Source of the DNA: Owenia fusiformis
Taxonomy: Eukaryota; Annelida; Polychaeta; Sabellida; Oweniidae
Reading direction: 5' to 3'
NCBI GenBank assembly: GCA_903813345.2
Contig: CAIIXF020000001.1
Coordinates: forward strand, 31,053,915 to 31,117,914
Length of the DNA stretch: 64,000 bases
In this document: one piece after another, positions 21,494 through 33,550 of the stretch
How positions within the stretch are numbered: the first letter of the stretch is position 1
How the letters are laid out: each line of letters starts with the position of its first letter
Notes under the pieces: generated by a model
Database searches by the model: none
The model's input: the letters and a program-made list of their open reading frames with translations, nothing else
Told to the model about the DNA's origin: nothing
Made by a program: the position numbers and the translations under genes

Positions 21494-22940
21494 TGGTGAC
21501 ATATTGTTATGGTCTCCCTTTTTGACGGCGGGTGGCGGGTGGCGGTTGACGTCTGTAAAGGATGTGTCCGGGTATATGCCTTTTTGGTCCCTCAGTCAAA
21601 TGTATGTGAAATATGGTTTTTATTACTGTCCTAGTTATATTTGATAAGTATATTAACTTTTTACGAGTTTTGATGCATAATTAACCCCCTGCTGAGAGTC
21701 AGAAAAAGTATCTTAACAAAAAAAGAAATAGTCATTATCATAGAAAAAAACACCAATGGCAACGTGTATGACATACAAAGAAGAGATGAATTAAGACCCA
21801 TGAAGAATTTAAAAGAAAATCATATTTTTGAAATATATTTAAGGATTAAATTTTTTTTCAAATTTTTGAATTTCCCGCCAGTTTAATTTGAAGGGGGAAA
21901 AACAAGATGGCTGCCATTTGATTAAAGAAATGTCAGAAAAAAAGTTTCTTCACTTTTAGTTTTCACAATGAGCACAGTTTTCCGGTTTAGATTTTTTGAC
22001 TGATTCTGACTCTTCATCACCAGGGTCATGTATAGAGATTATAAAATTGAAACCAAAATGTTGTGCTCAGCATGAATTTGACTGAAATATGTGTAACTTC
22101 ACCAACACAATTGACGTCTCAAAACTGGATGCTCAGTAACTTTGAGTGACTATAATCCCTTGATTACTCAGATAAACACCAATTCACTTATCCAGAAATA
22201 CCATTCAATGTCTATAGAAAGAAAGTAAGCAATGTTTTGGAGGATATGTTTCAAACTTATTGTATAAATAATTCATTTAATATTTGCCATTGATTTTTTT
22301 TCAATTCTGACAATATTATATGCACTGTCTTTGATGCCAATATTCTTCATCAATTGTGATACAAATCGATATTTTTGTAATCTCAAAAGAAGGATAAGAT
22401 ATTGAAGTTTAATAATATGTGTGATTGAGTTGGTTTTTCGGACAATACAATTTTCAATATTTTCTAAGTCGATACCCAGACTCATCCCCAGACTCATCCT
22501 TTTTTTTAAACTTCCAATAACTTAACTAGTATTGTTTAGACTGACTTCCTTTTTTCAAAATCATCTACAAGTTCTCAGAAGTTGACATCTGACTTTAGAT
22601 TTGACCTTCAATGCCCTTCTCAAGTCAAAAAAGGGTCAAAAAGGTCTGTTTTCGATTTTCTTCAATTTTTTCAAAATAATCTACTAGTTCTGAGAAGTTC
22701 AAATCTGACTTTAGATTTGAGATTTGACTTTCTATAATCTTATAAAGGTCAAAAAGGTATTTTTCGCCTTGCTTCAAATTGAGCAATTTTTTTAAAAATC
22801 ATCTCCAAGTTCTCAGAAATTCAAATCTGCTTTTTTATTTCAAACTTGACCTTCTCAAGGTCAAAAAGGTATTTTTCAACTTGCTTCAAATTGACCATTT
22901 TTTCAAAATCATAATTATTGTGAGCAACTTGGTGGTGACA
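21494..22940 (-). mobile_element. GGTGACA-ended element, copy 1 (reverse orientation)
   Basis: The left edge GGTGACATATTGTTATGGTCTCC and right edge GGTGGTGACATTTTGTCATG match, inverted, the edges of 35099-36487. Near the right side (22545-22920) it holds about three diverged units of the same repeat found in that copy, including AGGTCAAAAAGGT. The middle (21570-22500) is AT-rich and has no gene. It begins about 350 bp after the giant foldback element. Confidence 0.6.
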
Positions 22941-23001
22941 TTTTGTCATGTTAATGGTTAGTCACTGGATCTTGATTAGAAAACGCATGTAACACTTTCA
23001 C

Positions 23002-23607
23002 TCCCCTCCATAAGTTTGGCAACCTTACATGTAGCTTCCTCATCAAACTACGTGTTAAAGCCTCTTTATGTTTGAATTATTGTTTACATAACTAGCGAGG
23101 AAAATACTTATAATATTGATGGAAATTGACTTTATTTCCAATGCCTCCAAATTTTCCGATTTGGGTCGAAAATTGATGATAAATCTGATGAATTTTTGAA
23201 AAAACTCCAATTAAAATAACACAAGAGTCGAAAATGATTTTCAAAAATGATTTTGAAGCTCTGTAACTCATACAAAAAGTTAAGACAATTCAATTTTCTA
23301 AATAAAAATATTTTTTGGTGAATTCTTTTACTGAAAATTAGATATCCTGAAATCAGATTTGCCCCGAACCCACGATTTCCCATTGGTTTACATGGTAAAG
23401 ACGATTTTCAAAAATTCATCAATTTTCGACCTACCTGAGGAAAAAATTGGGAAAATTTGTTGAAGGCATGGAAATGAAGCCAAGTTACATTTCCATCTAT
23501 AAGATAAGTATTTTCCTCACAGGTTATGTAAATAAAAATTCAAACATAAAGAGGCTTCAACACTATAGTTCAATGAGCGAGCTAAGGTTGCCAAACTTAT
23601 GGAGGGG
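23002..23607. mobile_element. Foldback MITE with CCCCTCCATAAGTTTGGCAACC ends
   Basis: Left end CCCTCCATAAGTTTGGCAAC at 23004 recurs inverted at about 23583-23606. The pairing continues inward: AGCCTCTTTATGTTTGAAT / ATTCAAACATAAAGAGGCT, then GGAAAATACTTAT / ATAAGTATTTTCC. It has no coding capacity. The hAT element at 23616 is inserted directly beside its right end. Confidence 0.7.
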
Positions 23608-23615
23608 GTATACAT

Positions 23616-24035
23616 TAGAGGTGTGAATTGTTAATCGATCATCGATTAATTGATCGACACAAGTTTAATCGATAATCTTCAATTTCCTGCTGTGAGTAAG
23701 CTTACTTGATTTCACTGACTGATTGAGACCTAATTTGTCAGGTTGACATGCCAAGCTTAAAACTCAAACTGCCAAACAAGCTTAGCCTAAGCCCGACAAT
23801 TACCTCTTTTTGAGTTTCACTGATACATCTTATATTGATATATACTCGTATATATTGAATAGAGGTATGCAATCAAATCAAAAGAATGAATTATCGCCTA
23901 CTACTAAAGAATAAGAAAATTGAAGGGAAATTATGTCAGATCTCCATCGTTTATGTTAGAATGATTAATCGATGATTAATCGATTAAAATATTTTGTTAA
24001 TCGATTAAGTGATTTACCAACAGTGCACACCTCTA
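23616..24035. mobile_element. Non-autonomous hAT element, 420 bp, with 8-bp target duplication
   Basis: Starts TAGAGGTGTGAATTG and ends, inverted, TAGAGGTGTGCACTG, flanked by GTATACAT on both sides (23608-23615 and 24036-24043). The 8-bp duplication and TAGNGGTG ends are typical of hAT transposons. The interior near both ends is rich in ATCGATTAAT motifs. No transposase is present. Confidence 0.85.
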
Positions 24036-24375
24036 GTATACATAATGTTCAGTATGAATATGAAAAAGAACATGTCCATGTTTATGATGCAAGAAGAAAG
24101 GGCTATGGTAGATCTATTATATGATGAGAAATGCGTCATTTTCAAATAAAGTCGTTCGTTAAATTTCAGTAAAAAAGGATATATTCCCTTAGACTAACAA
24201 TTGGTTGGCAGGTCAGGAACCTATGTGTTTTCTTTAAACCGCTTTGTTTTAACCATTTTTACTAACTTCATTGAAAAATACAAAATGGAACATAAACCTT
24301 GCCTACGATTCAAAATCGAATTATATAAATAATTGATTTGCCTTAACATTCTGATTTCTCTATCCTAGATTACTA

Positions 24376-24407
24376 TAGCCATCTTTAGATTGATCTAAAG
24401 ATGGCTA
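24376..24407. repeat. Short near-perfect hairpin
   Basis: AGCCATCTTTAGAT, two bases, then ATCTAAAGATGGCT. It lies inside a slightly longer frame of inverted CCTAGA motifs. It may be a tiny MITE remnant; nothing marks it as an RNA gene. Confidence 0.5.
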
Positions 24408-24714
24408 TGTGCAATTAGTAAGTCCTAGATACGACCCCAAAGCAGAACGAAGTTACTGTATTTGGTTAAACTGACTGATCTAACTACATCAAGAATCTCA
24501 GCGATTTTTTACAAAATAGTTAAGGATGTCAATTCAGAAAAATGCATGTCACCAACCAAATATTTATTTCCTTGTGAAATTTCCCCGGGAAATAAATCTC
24601 CAACAGTCATATGGTTTTTCGTGCAGTGAAAAGTTCCGCCATATTGGATTTCTGTGGAAACGGGGAAGCTTTCTTTTGCTCGAAAGCAGGTAAAGAATTT
24701 GCTAAATTAAGCCC

Positions 24715-25005
24715 TATTATCATAGGCTCAGGGTTAAGTAATAGTAAGCTGTATAAAGAAGAGACAGGTCAACAACTAGGATTTAGGCCACTTGTTAACA
24801 TGGCGATTTTAACATTATTTGTGTATAATTTTCAAAAAACAATGCAGAGTTGATCCAAAATTGATAGTTTGCAATTCTTACCTATGAATCAACCACATTC
24901 AAGTGATATAGAGTGAATAAAGCCGTCTTGAGGCGAGATATTCTGAAAACCTACAATTCTTCTTTATACAGCTTACTATTACTTAACCCTTAGCCTATGC
25001 TCGAC
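24715..25005. mobile_element. Foldback MITE
   Basis: GGGTTAAGTAATAGTAAGCT... at about 24731 pairs with AGCTTACTATTACTTAACCC at about 24970, with TATAAAGAAG/CTTCTTTATA continuing inward, and AGGCTCAGGG partly matched outside. No target duplication was recognised and there is no gene. Confidence 0.6.
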
Positions 25006-25051
25006 AGTCGACTGAAATCTTTGAAGAAAATTCAAAGTGGAATTTTTAGCC

Positions 25052-25860
25052 TAGGGACCCTAGTATGTATCCAACAGACCGAATATAATATTCGGTCTGT
25101 TATGATTGATACCCCTGGCATGGAAATCTCGGCGATATTTTGTGCACATAAATTTCTCGTTTATTACAAGAATGTTCACCTTGAAAATTGGTGAATATGT
25201 TGAAGAGATGTTCATCTTAAACTAGAAGCAAAAATATTTGTATAAGGCGGGTACGAGTTGATATTAAATAATGAAATGTTCAGACTCACCAAAACTTCTG
25301 GATGTGTTCATAAGTAGATCGCGAAATCAATGTCAAGGACGTTTGAGTTCACGAGATCCAAACGAGATATGCAAATTTTGAACTTTGACAACACATGACC
25401 ACTTGATTACCTCGGCCTTCTTCATGAATATTTCCGCTCTATTTACTATAAATGACGAAAATTAATCGGGATAATGATAATAAATGACTAGATCTAATAA
25501 ATTCCCGCACAAATGGAATTTATCAATACGCTTCCGTAATATTGCTCCGTCCGCTCCACGTGTTATTTGTTTACAAATAGACTGACGTCACTGGCTAAAT
25601 CTCGTTTATCGTGAGAATTGGCATTGCCAAAATGGCTTGACCTAATCAATGGCTTCGTTACAAGAAGCGTCTGTACATTTTATGAATATCTTCAGTAAGA
25701 GGACAATATACGAAAAAATAATATTGTAAGTTCTTTATCAGGTAATCATTTTATCATTAAACAAACTTATTTGTAACATTTATACAACACCACATTTTAC
25801 AATAGGTGACTTACAGTCTGAATTTATTCAGACGAAGGATACAGTCTACTAGGGACCCTA
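25052..25860. mobile_element. Element with TAGGGACCCTAG terminal repeats
   Basis: Left end TAGGGACCCTAGTATGTATCC and right end, inverted, TAGGGTCCCTAGTAGACTGTATCC. Just inside the left end is a perfect palindrome of 12-bp arms (AACAGACCGAAT, 25073-25101). No coding sequence and no clear flanking duplication. Confidence 0.5.
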
Positions 25861-26084
25861 CAATAGATCTAGTACTTCAGCTTCAGTATTTTACTTATCT
25901 AGTGTCAGGAGTCTTCGCCTAGACCATGTTAAAAGAGACCTCGAGTCTCCAACGATTAAGTCCAAAACCTTAGAATATATACTCAGTTTTGTTCAATATT
26001 AAGTTTATTCTTGCTCGAGTCTCTAGCCAATACTTGGCTAGAGGTGATTTCATCTGGAATACTGTGAACTCCATTTTTTATCGT

Positions 26085-27585
26085 AAAGGCTAGAGTACCG
26101 ACAATTGTCGGTACTCTAGACTCTGATGTGGTGGCACGCTAGAGGACCGACAAATAAATTGTCGGTACGGGAGATATGCTGTGTTTACACGCTAGAGGAC
26201 CGACAAATATTGATTGTCGAATTTTCTGGCGCATGCGCAATGCGCGGGGGATATTTCAGATATCATACGGATATTTTGGGAACAAGTGCAAAACCCGGGG
26301 AGGGCATAAGCCCCGGTTACCCGGGGATTACCAAACCCAGTCAAAAAATGGTAGCCCGGGAACAGGGAATGGTAGTAAACGTTGAAAACCCAATAAAAAG
26401 GAAGGGGCGTTTGCTACCCATTAGATAAAAGAAAATAGCTAGAATATTTTTTAGAGCTTATCGTATGGTATGAGGTTCCATATCCATCCGCCAAAAGGTA
26501 TATAGTCCATTTAAAAACCTGTGGTATCGTTCTAAATAACCCATAGTTGGCTTCTAGGGTACCTAGTATGCCACTATTTGGTATCAAAATAAAGAGGAGT
26601 TCAACTTTCATTTGAATTACGAAAATAGCGATGTAGGTCAAAATAGTTCCGAACGTGAGGATGTTTACTACGCGTTTGCCTGTCATATCAGAATTGAGGA
26701 AGTGGTAGCAAACGCGAGTTACAATAAACGGACGCTGATATCTCAAAATGTAACCTGACTCCCTATAATTTGATGTAGGTCAATCGAACCCCTATATGGA
26801 CAGGTGCATTTTGATATATAACACTATGGGGGGTAAGCGTTTCATAGTTGGTCACGAAAGCCATATGTGCAAAGTATTGTTATGAATTTTCGAATTTGGT
26901 GTTGGATTACGGCACTCATACCTTATAGCACAATTTTTGATGGAAGTTGCATTTGGCTCCCTTAGTTATGGCCACGATTCCATCTCGCATGAGAGAGCTA
27001 CCAAACGCAAAGTAAACAGTGATATATTCCAAATGAGATATTTCTCCTGTGCCATGGCGTAGTAAGGGTAGAGGTCGACGGGGGCGAAAGCATCCCCTCC
27101 TAATTGTATATATCGACCCATTAGATAGAACAAGAAAAGAGCTTTAAAATGTTTTTTAATTGAAGCTTGTAGGACAATTTTGATGGAAGTTGAATCAATT
27201 TTTGTCGAAATAAATTATGGCTCACTACAAGTTAATGCCTGTACGATTCCATACTGCAAAAGAAGCACTATCCCCCCCCCCTCAAAAGAAAAAATGGTCT
27301 TGCCGGGATTCGAACTCGGGACCGAGTGTGTTCGAATCGTGCTCGCTAACCACTAGACTACCAGTGATGAAGTTATTTATGATATTAAAAGTAGTGAATT
27401 TATTTATGAAATTGTCGGCTCTCTAGCAAAAACACGTAGCAGCCACTTGCGTACCGACAATTTTCGGTTCTCTATCTGACACTATTAGGTGACGATAGAG
27501 TGCCGACAATTGTCGGTACCCCAGCAAATACCCCTGGACAGTCTCCAGTACCGACAATTGTCGGTCCTGGAGCCACTCCGTTTAA
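26085..27585 (+). mobile_element. CCGACAATTGTCGG-palindrome element, copy A (about 1.5 kb)
   Basis: Both ends carry GGCT-x-x-AG-x-ACCGACAATTGTCGGTACT. The left one forms a perfect 30-bp palindrome at 26090-26119, and the right one lies near 27549-27575. Further copies sit subterminally: two spaced half-sites at 26145-26220 and two to three at 27430-27525. The interior has a tRNA-like segment (27296-27367, minus strand) and GC-rich CCCGGG motifs (26295-26365). Copy B at 63460-64000 is the reverse complement of its right part. No transposase was seen. Spaced palindromes at both ends look like transposase-binding sites. Confidence 0.68.
27296..27367 (-). repeat. tRNA-like segment in the palindrome element, copy A
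   Basis: The minus strand has an A-box-like TAGTCTAGTGG and a B-box-like GAGTTCGAATCCC at tRNA spacing. The acceptor and D stems do not pair properly and the T stem has a mismatch, so it is not a working tRNA gene. The sequence is shared with 63672-63745 and moves with the element. Confidence 0.6.
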
Positions 27586-27899
27586 AAAAAGCTGGTCGGA
27601 GTGTCATAAATTTATTGAATATTTTAAAAATCGCCAGATGAATAAATCATAAATTATTCGGAACCGACTCAACTCCTTGATGAGATATGACATGATTTCG
27701 TCAGGATTTCGTCTAAAATTAAAACAAAAAGGCTCCAAGAAAAATGGCGATATTCGAAAACTGGACGAAATGTCGTTAACGTCTGACATTAGTAACTGGC
27801 TGTAATTTTAAGTTAGCGATCCAGAAGATGTGAACTAATACACTGATCACTTCATGTGTGTTTTGGAATTTTTTGTGAGGTAATAAGACCAAAACTCGC

Positions 27900-28021
27900 A
27901 ATTCAAATTGTGATGTGGAAAAATGGCGGACATTTCAAATTTTATGATTACGACATGACCAATTGTTCATGCAGGAAATTATCTCTCCAGGAAGGCCACG
28001 ATACAGTGGCCTTAGAAGAAG
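27900..28021 (+). other. CCDC24: Probable 5' non-coding exon of CCDC24
   Basis: Ends at a strong donor, AAG then GTAAGT at 28022. Joined to the acceptor before 28558, it puts a TAG (28013-28015) in frame just upstream of the ATG at 28579, so this exon would be 5' UTR. Its start is uncertain. Confidence 0.45.
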
Positions 28022-28109
28022 GTAAGTTTATTCAATCAGTCCGTCTATGCTGAATTGAAACACAACCATATTTGTTGGCATATTTGCAATATTATAGAAT
28101 TATTTTATT

Positions 28110-28525
28110 GTAAGTACATCTACAGTCTGTTACACTGCTTCAAAGGCAAGCAGTTGAACCTGAAAAATAAGATATCTATAGACCATTGTGCCATAATATA
28201 TAGAAAAATATATTCATATTGCACACAAATGACATTTGTATATTTCAGATTATTTAGTGTTTAGTGCAATAAGCCTGTGCCCTCTTGTAATTTGAGGTCT
28301 GTCCGCCATGTTATTTTTTTGAGAATTAACATGGTAGAGGAGCATCAAAATATAAGAAGTTACAGACTTTATGAGCCAATTTACAAGCAATCCAACATAT
28401 ACAAATGTCATTCGTGTGCAATATGAACAATTTTTCTATATATTATTGCACAATATTATTTAGATTTCTTATATTTTAGGTTTAACTGCTTGCCTTTGAA
28501 GCAGTGTAACAGACTGTATATGTGA
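28110..28525. mobile_element. Foldback MITE in CCDC24 5' intron
   Basis: ACAGTCTGTTACACTGCTTC... at about 28120 pairs with the inverse near 28497-28519 (GAAGCAGTGTAACAGACTGT), continuing with CAAGCAGTTGAACCTGAAAA against its inverse. Its middle (28200-28430) also self-pairs, including ACAAATGACATTTGTATAT. A diverged relative lies at 63060-63335. Confidence 0.65.
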
Positions 28526-28578
28526 TTATTGTGATATGATATAATGTTCAACTGTAGGGTAGCATTAGCAGAGCTGGA

Positions 28579-31500
28579 ATGTCTATCCAGGAGCTAGACT
28601 TTGACCTGCATGCCTACAGCCCTCCTTTGTCCCTTTGGGCCCTGGTGAAGCAGCATGTGCCCCCATACGAGCAGGAGGAGGTGAAGAGTATGCTGGGGGA
28701 GTCACTGGTAGAGCAGAGTCTAGAGCTACATGAAGAGGTGATGTATTTGATCACTATCAGGGTTTCCACCTTTTTATCAAAATGAGTGTTGGAAAAGTCA
28801 AAACTTTTGACTTGTAATATGGAAAACGAAACATATACATCCACATGTAAAATAATGGTAATTTGAATAAAAGTAGGTCACATGGTGCTAATCTGAAGGC
28901 AGTGGTGCATTGAAACTTGAATGAGAGGGGTGTTATCACTGCTCAATATTGCCTCATAACACAGACTATAATGACATGTATTGTAAATGGGCAAGTCAGA
29001 TTCACTTGGTCTTGATCAAGTCTGTAAAGCTAGTCTTGTTCTGCTTGTTAATTGTCTAACTTTGTATTAGGTTGACACATTGCTTGATATCTGGAGAGAC
29101 TTCAGGGATGAGACAACTCAGGAAGATAGCTCATCATTCCTACCTGAACCTCCTGAAATGAGAGATAGACTCACCCAGCAGATACGATTCTTTGTGGAGA
29201 ACATAAGAGAAAAGGCTAAAGGACAGGGGAGGTAGGTCACATAACTCTTTTATACAGTGCTTTTTGTCAACTTCAGTATTTAGAATTATCACCCAGATAA
29301 AGGTTTGATTTTCATGTTTAATTATCCAGAATTTAATCATTTCTATGTCATTTATTTAAAATCCACTTACAAAATTAAATTGGTAATTTTAAATGATGTT
29401 TACCTGTTGAAAAATTTATATTTTTGAAACACTAGAGTTACAGTAGAGATGCGTGTTAGACATGTTTTGTTTTGCTGTTAAAGCTGACGATCACTCTTAA
29501 TATTTTCAGAGACCCTGAAACTGCTTTATCAAAACATAACCAAGATGTGATAGAATATGCTATAGAGTCAAGTAGTAAGTAAAAAATGAAAAATTTCTCC
29601 TTTTTCTTAAAGGCCCCATATAAAGTTTAAACCACTTTGGTTTATGTTTCTCTTTTTGCCAGAAAAATTGTGAATTTATTTTAAATAAGATTTTAGTTTA
29701 TGTTGTTAAGCAGTAATTTACACCTATGCATGACATACATCCTAACCTTTTTTGTGTTGAAAAAATCAAGAAAAATTTGTTTGAAAAATAAACCAGAAAT
29801 TAACTTATAAGCCCAGAGAAAAAAAGCATTTAAAAAGTTCTCATTGAATTCTATGGTACATAAATATTTAAAACACAATGATAAAAACTTATTTTGAACC
29901 TAAATAGACCATAGAATATAGCTTTATTTTGAGAGTTAAGCATATTTAGAAAATATTTGTACAAGATGTATCCTTGTGAATTCAATTTTTTTAAATGCTT
30001 CAAATGTTTTACATATGCATATAATCATAGATTGAGTAGTTGAAATAATATAAGCTTTTGCTTTTTGCTTGATCTGTTTAATTAAAATCGTTACATTTTT
30101 ATGTCACATATTGTTATAGTCTCCAACTTTTTTGTGGACGTAGTAGGCATTTGGTTGTTGGAGTTCTTTTCAGTGGTTGGTGTCTGTAACAAATGGCAGG
30201 TGGTGACATTTTGATGATATGTTAATGTCTTGTTTATGTTACCACTAACAAGTGGTTTGGCCTTTTGGGTTGGGACCTGTGAGATTATTACCCACCATCT
30301 GCAGGTGGTGACATTTAATAATGTTTGAAATTAATTTCAAACGGGATTATATCTCCGATGTAAGACACTCTATTAGATATGAGAAACTTTGGACTGATAT
30401 GAGGACCTTTGGACTTGTTTGCAGATAGTGTCATTATGCAAGTCTACATGTTGAATATCCAAGTTAATCAGCCAGATTTCTCATCCCACCTAATTACATA
30501 AAAGAAAGGTCATGTATGTCTGTAAGTGTAAATATATGTACTGTGTAAATGTTTCAGGGCCAAGTAGTGGCAGCAATAGCACAAGGCCAGGGACAGCATG
30601 TAGTATATTAAATGGTCGAATGACCCCTATGAGATCAAGTCCACCTAGCGATAAGTAAGTTTATGACAGAAGGCATAAGGTTGATGGCAAATTAGGAAGA
30701 TGCAAATGCCTTTGTTGATTTAGAATTGAAATTCCAACTCTCAGCTTTCAACACAAATAAAAAGACAACTAGAATACACCAATTCTTTTATTTCAAATTT
30801 GTAACAGCCTACAATGTGCACCATCAAGAGACTTTGACATGTAGCAAGTGGCATAACATGTGAATGCCCCTCTTATACTTTGTAAAAGTTATTGCTTCGC
30901 TTATATTTGAAGATCTTTTTCAAGCTTTAAAAATATTATAAAGTCTATAAATGGTGCAATTTGGATATTATTCTGAACTTTTTAAAACTATAATGTATTT
31001 TAGATATAGACACTGAGAAACTTTAAATATACTGTACTTTTTTATCATTCTACAAAGTTAACTGTGTTGACAAACTCACATTGTTCTCATAACTTTACAT
31101 CATATTTCTGTATTATATTTTCATAACTTTGTCACACTAACATGTACCATTTCATTTATTTACTCTTTTTCCTCTTTGACAGAGTATCAGCAAATTCAAC
31201 ACTAAGTGAAGAAATTGATGATATGAGTGAAAAACTGAATATGCTTGAATTTGATGAAGTCACGCAGCATTTGAGGTATGTAGGAATATGTAGTATATCA
31301 GTGTTGTACATGGAAGTAGTAAATTGCAAGTGTTGTATGAGGGGTACCTCTGACAAAAATGACCATGATAGGTGGTGGCTTGGCCATCTGTTAATATTTT
31401 TTCCAAACTAACAGATACCATTGGAACATGTCACTTAGCAATGAAATGCTTCATTCATCTTTTAAGCAACACTTTAGGAATAGACACACAAGATCGTGAG

Positions 31501-32818
31501 AATTGTAATTAAACTAGCATATTTGCAATGATTTTTTATTTATATTCATTGAAAATCTACTCGCACATGTTTTTTCAGAGAGACACTAGAGGAGGAAATC
31601 TCACAACTCTTAAAGGATATCACTTTTCTCCAGGTAGGAGTACAAAAATTAAGCATCCTCTTTTTGATATTAATATTTCTAATATTTGTAAATATGGTAA
31701 TTGGTGAATGGTGGCATTTTTGATAATGCAATATATTTGTCCAAAAAATGAATCTTCTACTCTAATATTTATTTTTTATGTTGTTTTAGAAAAGTATGTA
31801 GAACTGTGAAAACTGATCACAAAAATATGTGACGATTTGTGTTGGTTGATATTGCAAAGGGGGGCATTTAGTCGCCTTGGTTGGTAGAATTCATCAATCC
31901 CAATTAATTTTATTTCTGCATTTCAGAATTGTCTAGATGACGAGTCACAATTTAGGCTTGACAAGACAATCACTAGGGAACCAACTCTCTCAGGTACATT
32001 ATTTGCAACCCTTGTCAAAATATCCAGCATCTAATCACAATTGGATGGTAAGAACTACATCTATCTTATTATCTAATATGCATCCATCTTATTTTATGTA
32101 CATTTAGAGTTGAAAGAAGAGCGTTCAAAGCTGGAGAAGAATATGTTTGCTGATCATGCTCCTCTACCAAGCAGTCCTATCAGGAATAAACAGCCAATCC
32201 TAACAAGGTTTGATATATCTCATATATTTTCACAGATGCTATGGAGGTCAATTTTGTCTTTTCACACTGTCTGAATCTCAAAACCTGCTCTGATGGTATG
32301 TTCTTATACAATTTCATGCTCAGCACATGCCAAAATATTTGTAGTTGAGGTTTTCTCCATTTTCTTGTGTTCCCATTTTATATATTTGTGTTTTCAGGCA
32401 GTTACCAGGTGTAAAACCTAGGAGCCCTACAATGAGGCCCTCTCCACCATCCTCTGCAGGTCGCAGCCCTTTGAGGGCCTCACACAGTATACATATAGAC
32501 CCTAATGATCTCTTGTCCAAACAGAACAATAACCATGGTGCCAAGTTAAAACGCCAATTCTCAGGCGGAGACAATGCTAAAATAGACCAAAGACAACAAA
32601 GATCTCAAATAAACAATAATCCAAAACTAGTCAAAGTAGGCACAATTAATGCTCCAATAGACAGATCGAATATGCCAATGTCTGTCAGTTATGTGACATC
32701 ACCAGAACATTCCAATCACACTCCATCTCCACCATCCAGTGCCAAACCTGATAGAACCAGACCAGGGTCAGCAAATAAGTTTAGAAAGATGGTTGTTGGA
32801 CATAGGGAGCCACCATGA
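28579..32818 (+). CDS. CCDC24: CCDC24-like coiled-coil protein, 405 residues
   Basis: Nine coding exons: 28579-28737, 29071-29231, 29510-29574, 30558-30654, 31183-31275, 31579-31633, 31927-31993, 32108-32207, 32398-32818. All phases close (1,218 nt). Family marks agree in order with vertebrate CCDC24. They are the N-terminal SLWALVKQHVPPYEQEEVK, an LEFDEVTQHLR helix, LEEEISQLLKDITFLQ coiled coil (31579-31633), and the EPTLSELKEERSKLEK junction (31980-32150). The C-terminal exon adds a Ser/Pro-rich, disordered tail with SPPSS and SPLRAS motifs, making it about 100 residues longer than the human protein as I recall it. The molecular role of CCDC24 is poorly known. The start ATG is chosen because an in-frame stop precedes it in the presumed 5' exon. 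It converges with BMPR2. Confidence 0.88.
30102..30312. mobile_element. GGTGACA-ended element, short degenerate copy in CCDC24 intron
   Basis: Begins TGTCACATATTGTTATAGTCTCC, close to the edge of copy 1, and ends GCAGGTGGTGACA. A second GCAGGTGGTGACA at about 30200 suggests a solo end or nested remnant. It has no half-site array. Confidence 0.45.
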
Positions 32819-33092
32819 ACACAGTGTAGGAAATAAGGAAGTCATTGAAGTATTTAAACTGATATTATTAAAGGTTTCTCATGCAAGGTTAGACATAGAT
32901 ATTGTCCTTACAGACATGACATTTTGTCATCTTACAGATCATATTTCTGCTCACAATATATGTAGAAGGTACACACAAAAATGTGACCTACTATTTTTGG
33001 CTGGCACAGCGAGCGTATGGGATAAGCATCTATCAGTGTCAGTCCCTCTCTCTGTCCATCTGCTTTCTGTCCATCAAAAGTGTAACCTCCTG

Positions 33093-33098
33093 AATAAA
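33093..33098 (+). other. Candidate poly(A) signal of CCDC24
   Basis: AATAAA 275 nt after the stop codon, just before a MITE. Another AATAAA lies at 33853-33858, beyond the MITE. Which one is used is not visible. Confidence 0.35.
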
Positions 33099-33117
33099 TT
33101 CATTTGAAGTTTATATA

Positions 33118-33550
33118 CCGCATGACATAATGTTGCATAACTTTTTTGTCTGCGTAAATATTGACTCTTCAGTACATTAAAACTATATTCCATGGAGCAA
33201 CTCAACAAGAAGTTTCAAATGACAAGCTCAACTAGATGCACCTTTATGAGAGTTACAAGATGTGTCATCCATTCCTTTGCAGGCACACCTGGATTCTACA
33301 CCAAAAATGCAACTTACTTTTTTTATAAAGATTTGTTACAAAAGGTGGGTGGCATACTTTTGTGTAGAATCTGCAAAGGAATGGACGATATTTAGAACTC
33401 ATCTTGTAACACTCATAAAAGCGGATCTAGTTGAGCTAGTCATCTGAAACTTCTTGTGGAAGTTTTAATGTGCAAAAGAATAAATCAGATATCATCCACA
33501 CAAAAAAAGTTATGCAACATTATGTGGGTGGCACTTTTTGTGTTACCCTG
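33118..33550. mobile_element. TA-flanked MITE, family CAGGGTGACAC, copy 2
   Basis: A 433-bp element flanked by TA, with left end CCGCATGACATAATGTTGC and right end, inverted, CAGGGTAACACAAAAAGTGCC. It shares with copy 1 (3230-3782) the phrases CAACAAGAAGTTTCAAATGACAAGCTCA (one to three mismatches) and CATTCCTTTGCAGGCAC. Internal inverted pairs show a foldback origin. It sits 300 bp after the CCDC24 stop and may be transcribed with its 3' UTR. Confidence 0.7.

Noticed and set aside
26126-26428. Reading frames inside the palindrome element, first seen as a possible transposase
   Set aside because: Short, not conserved in copy B's known part, and built from the repeated palindrome arms.
27296-27367. 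Functional tRNA gene
   Set aside because: A and B boxes are present but acceptor and D stems fail to pair; both copies are embedded in a mobile element.
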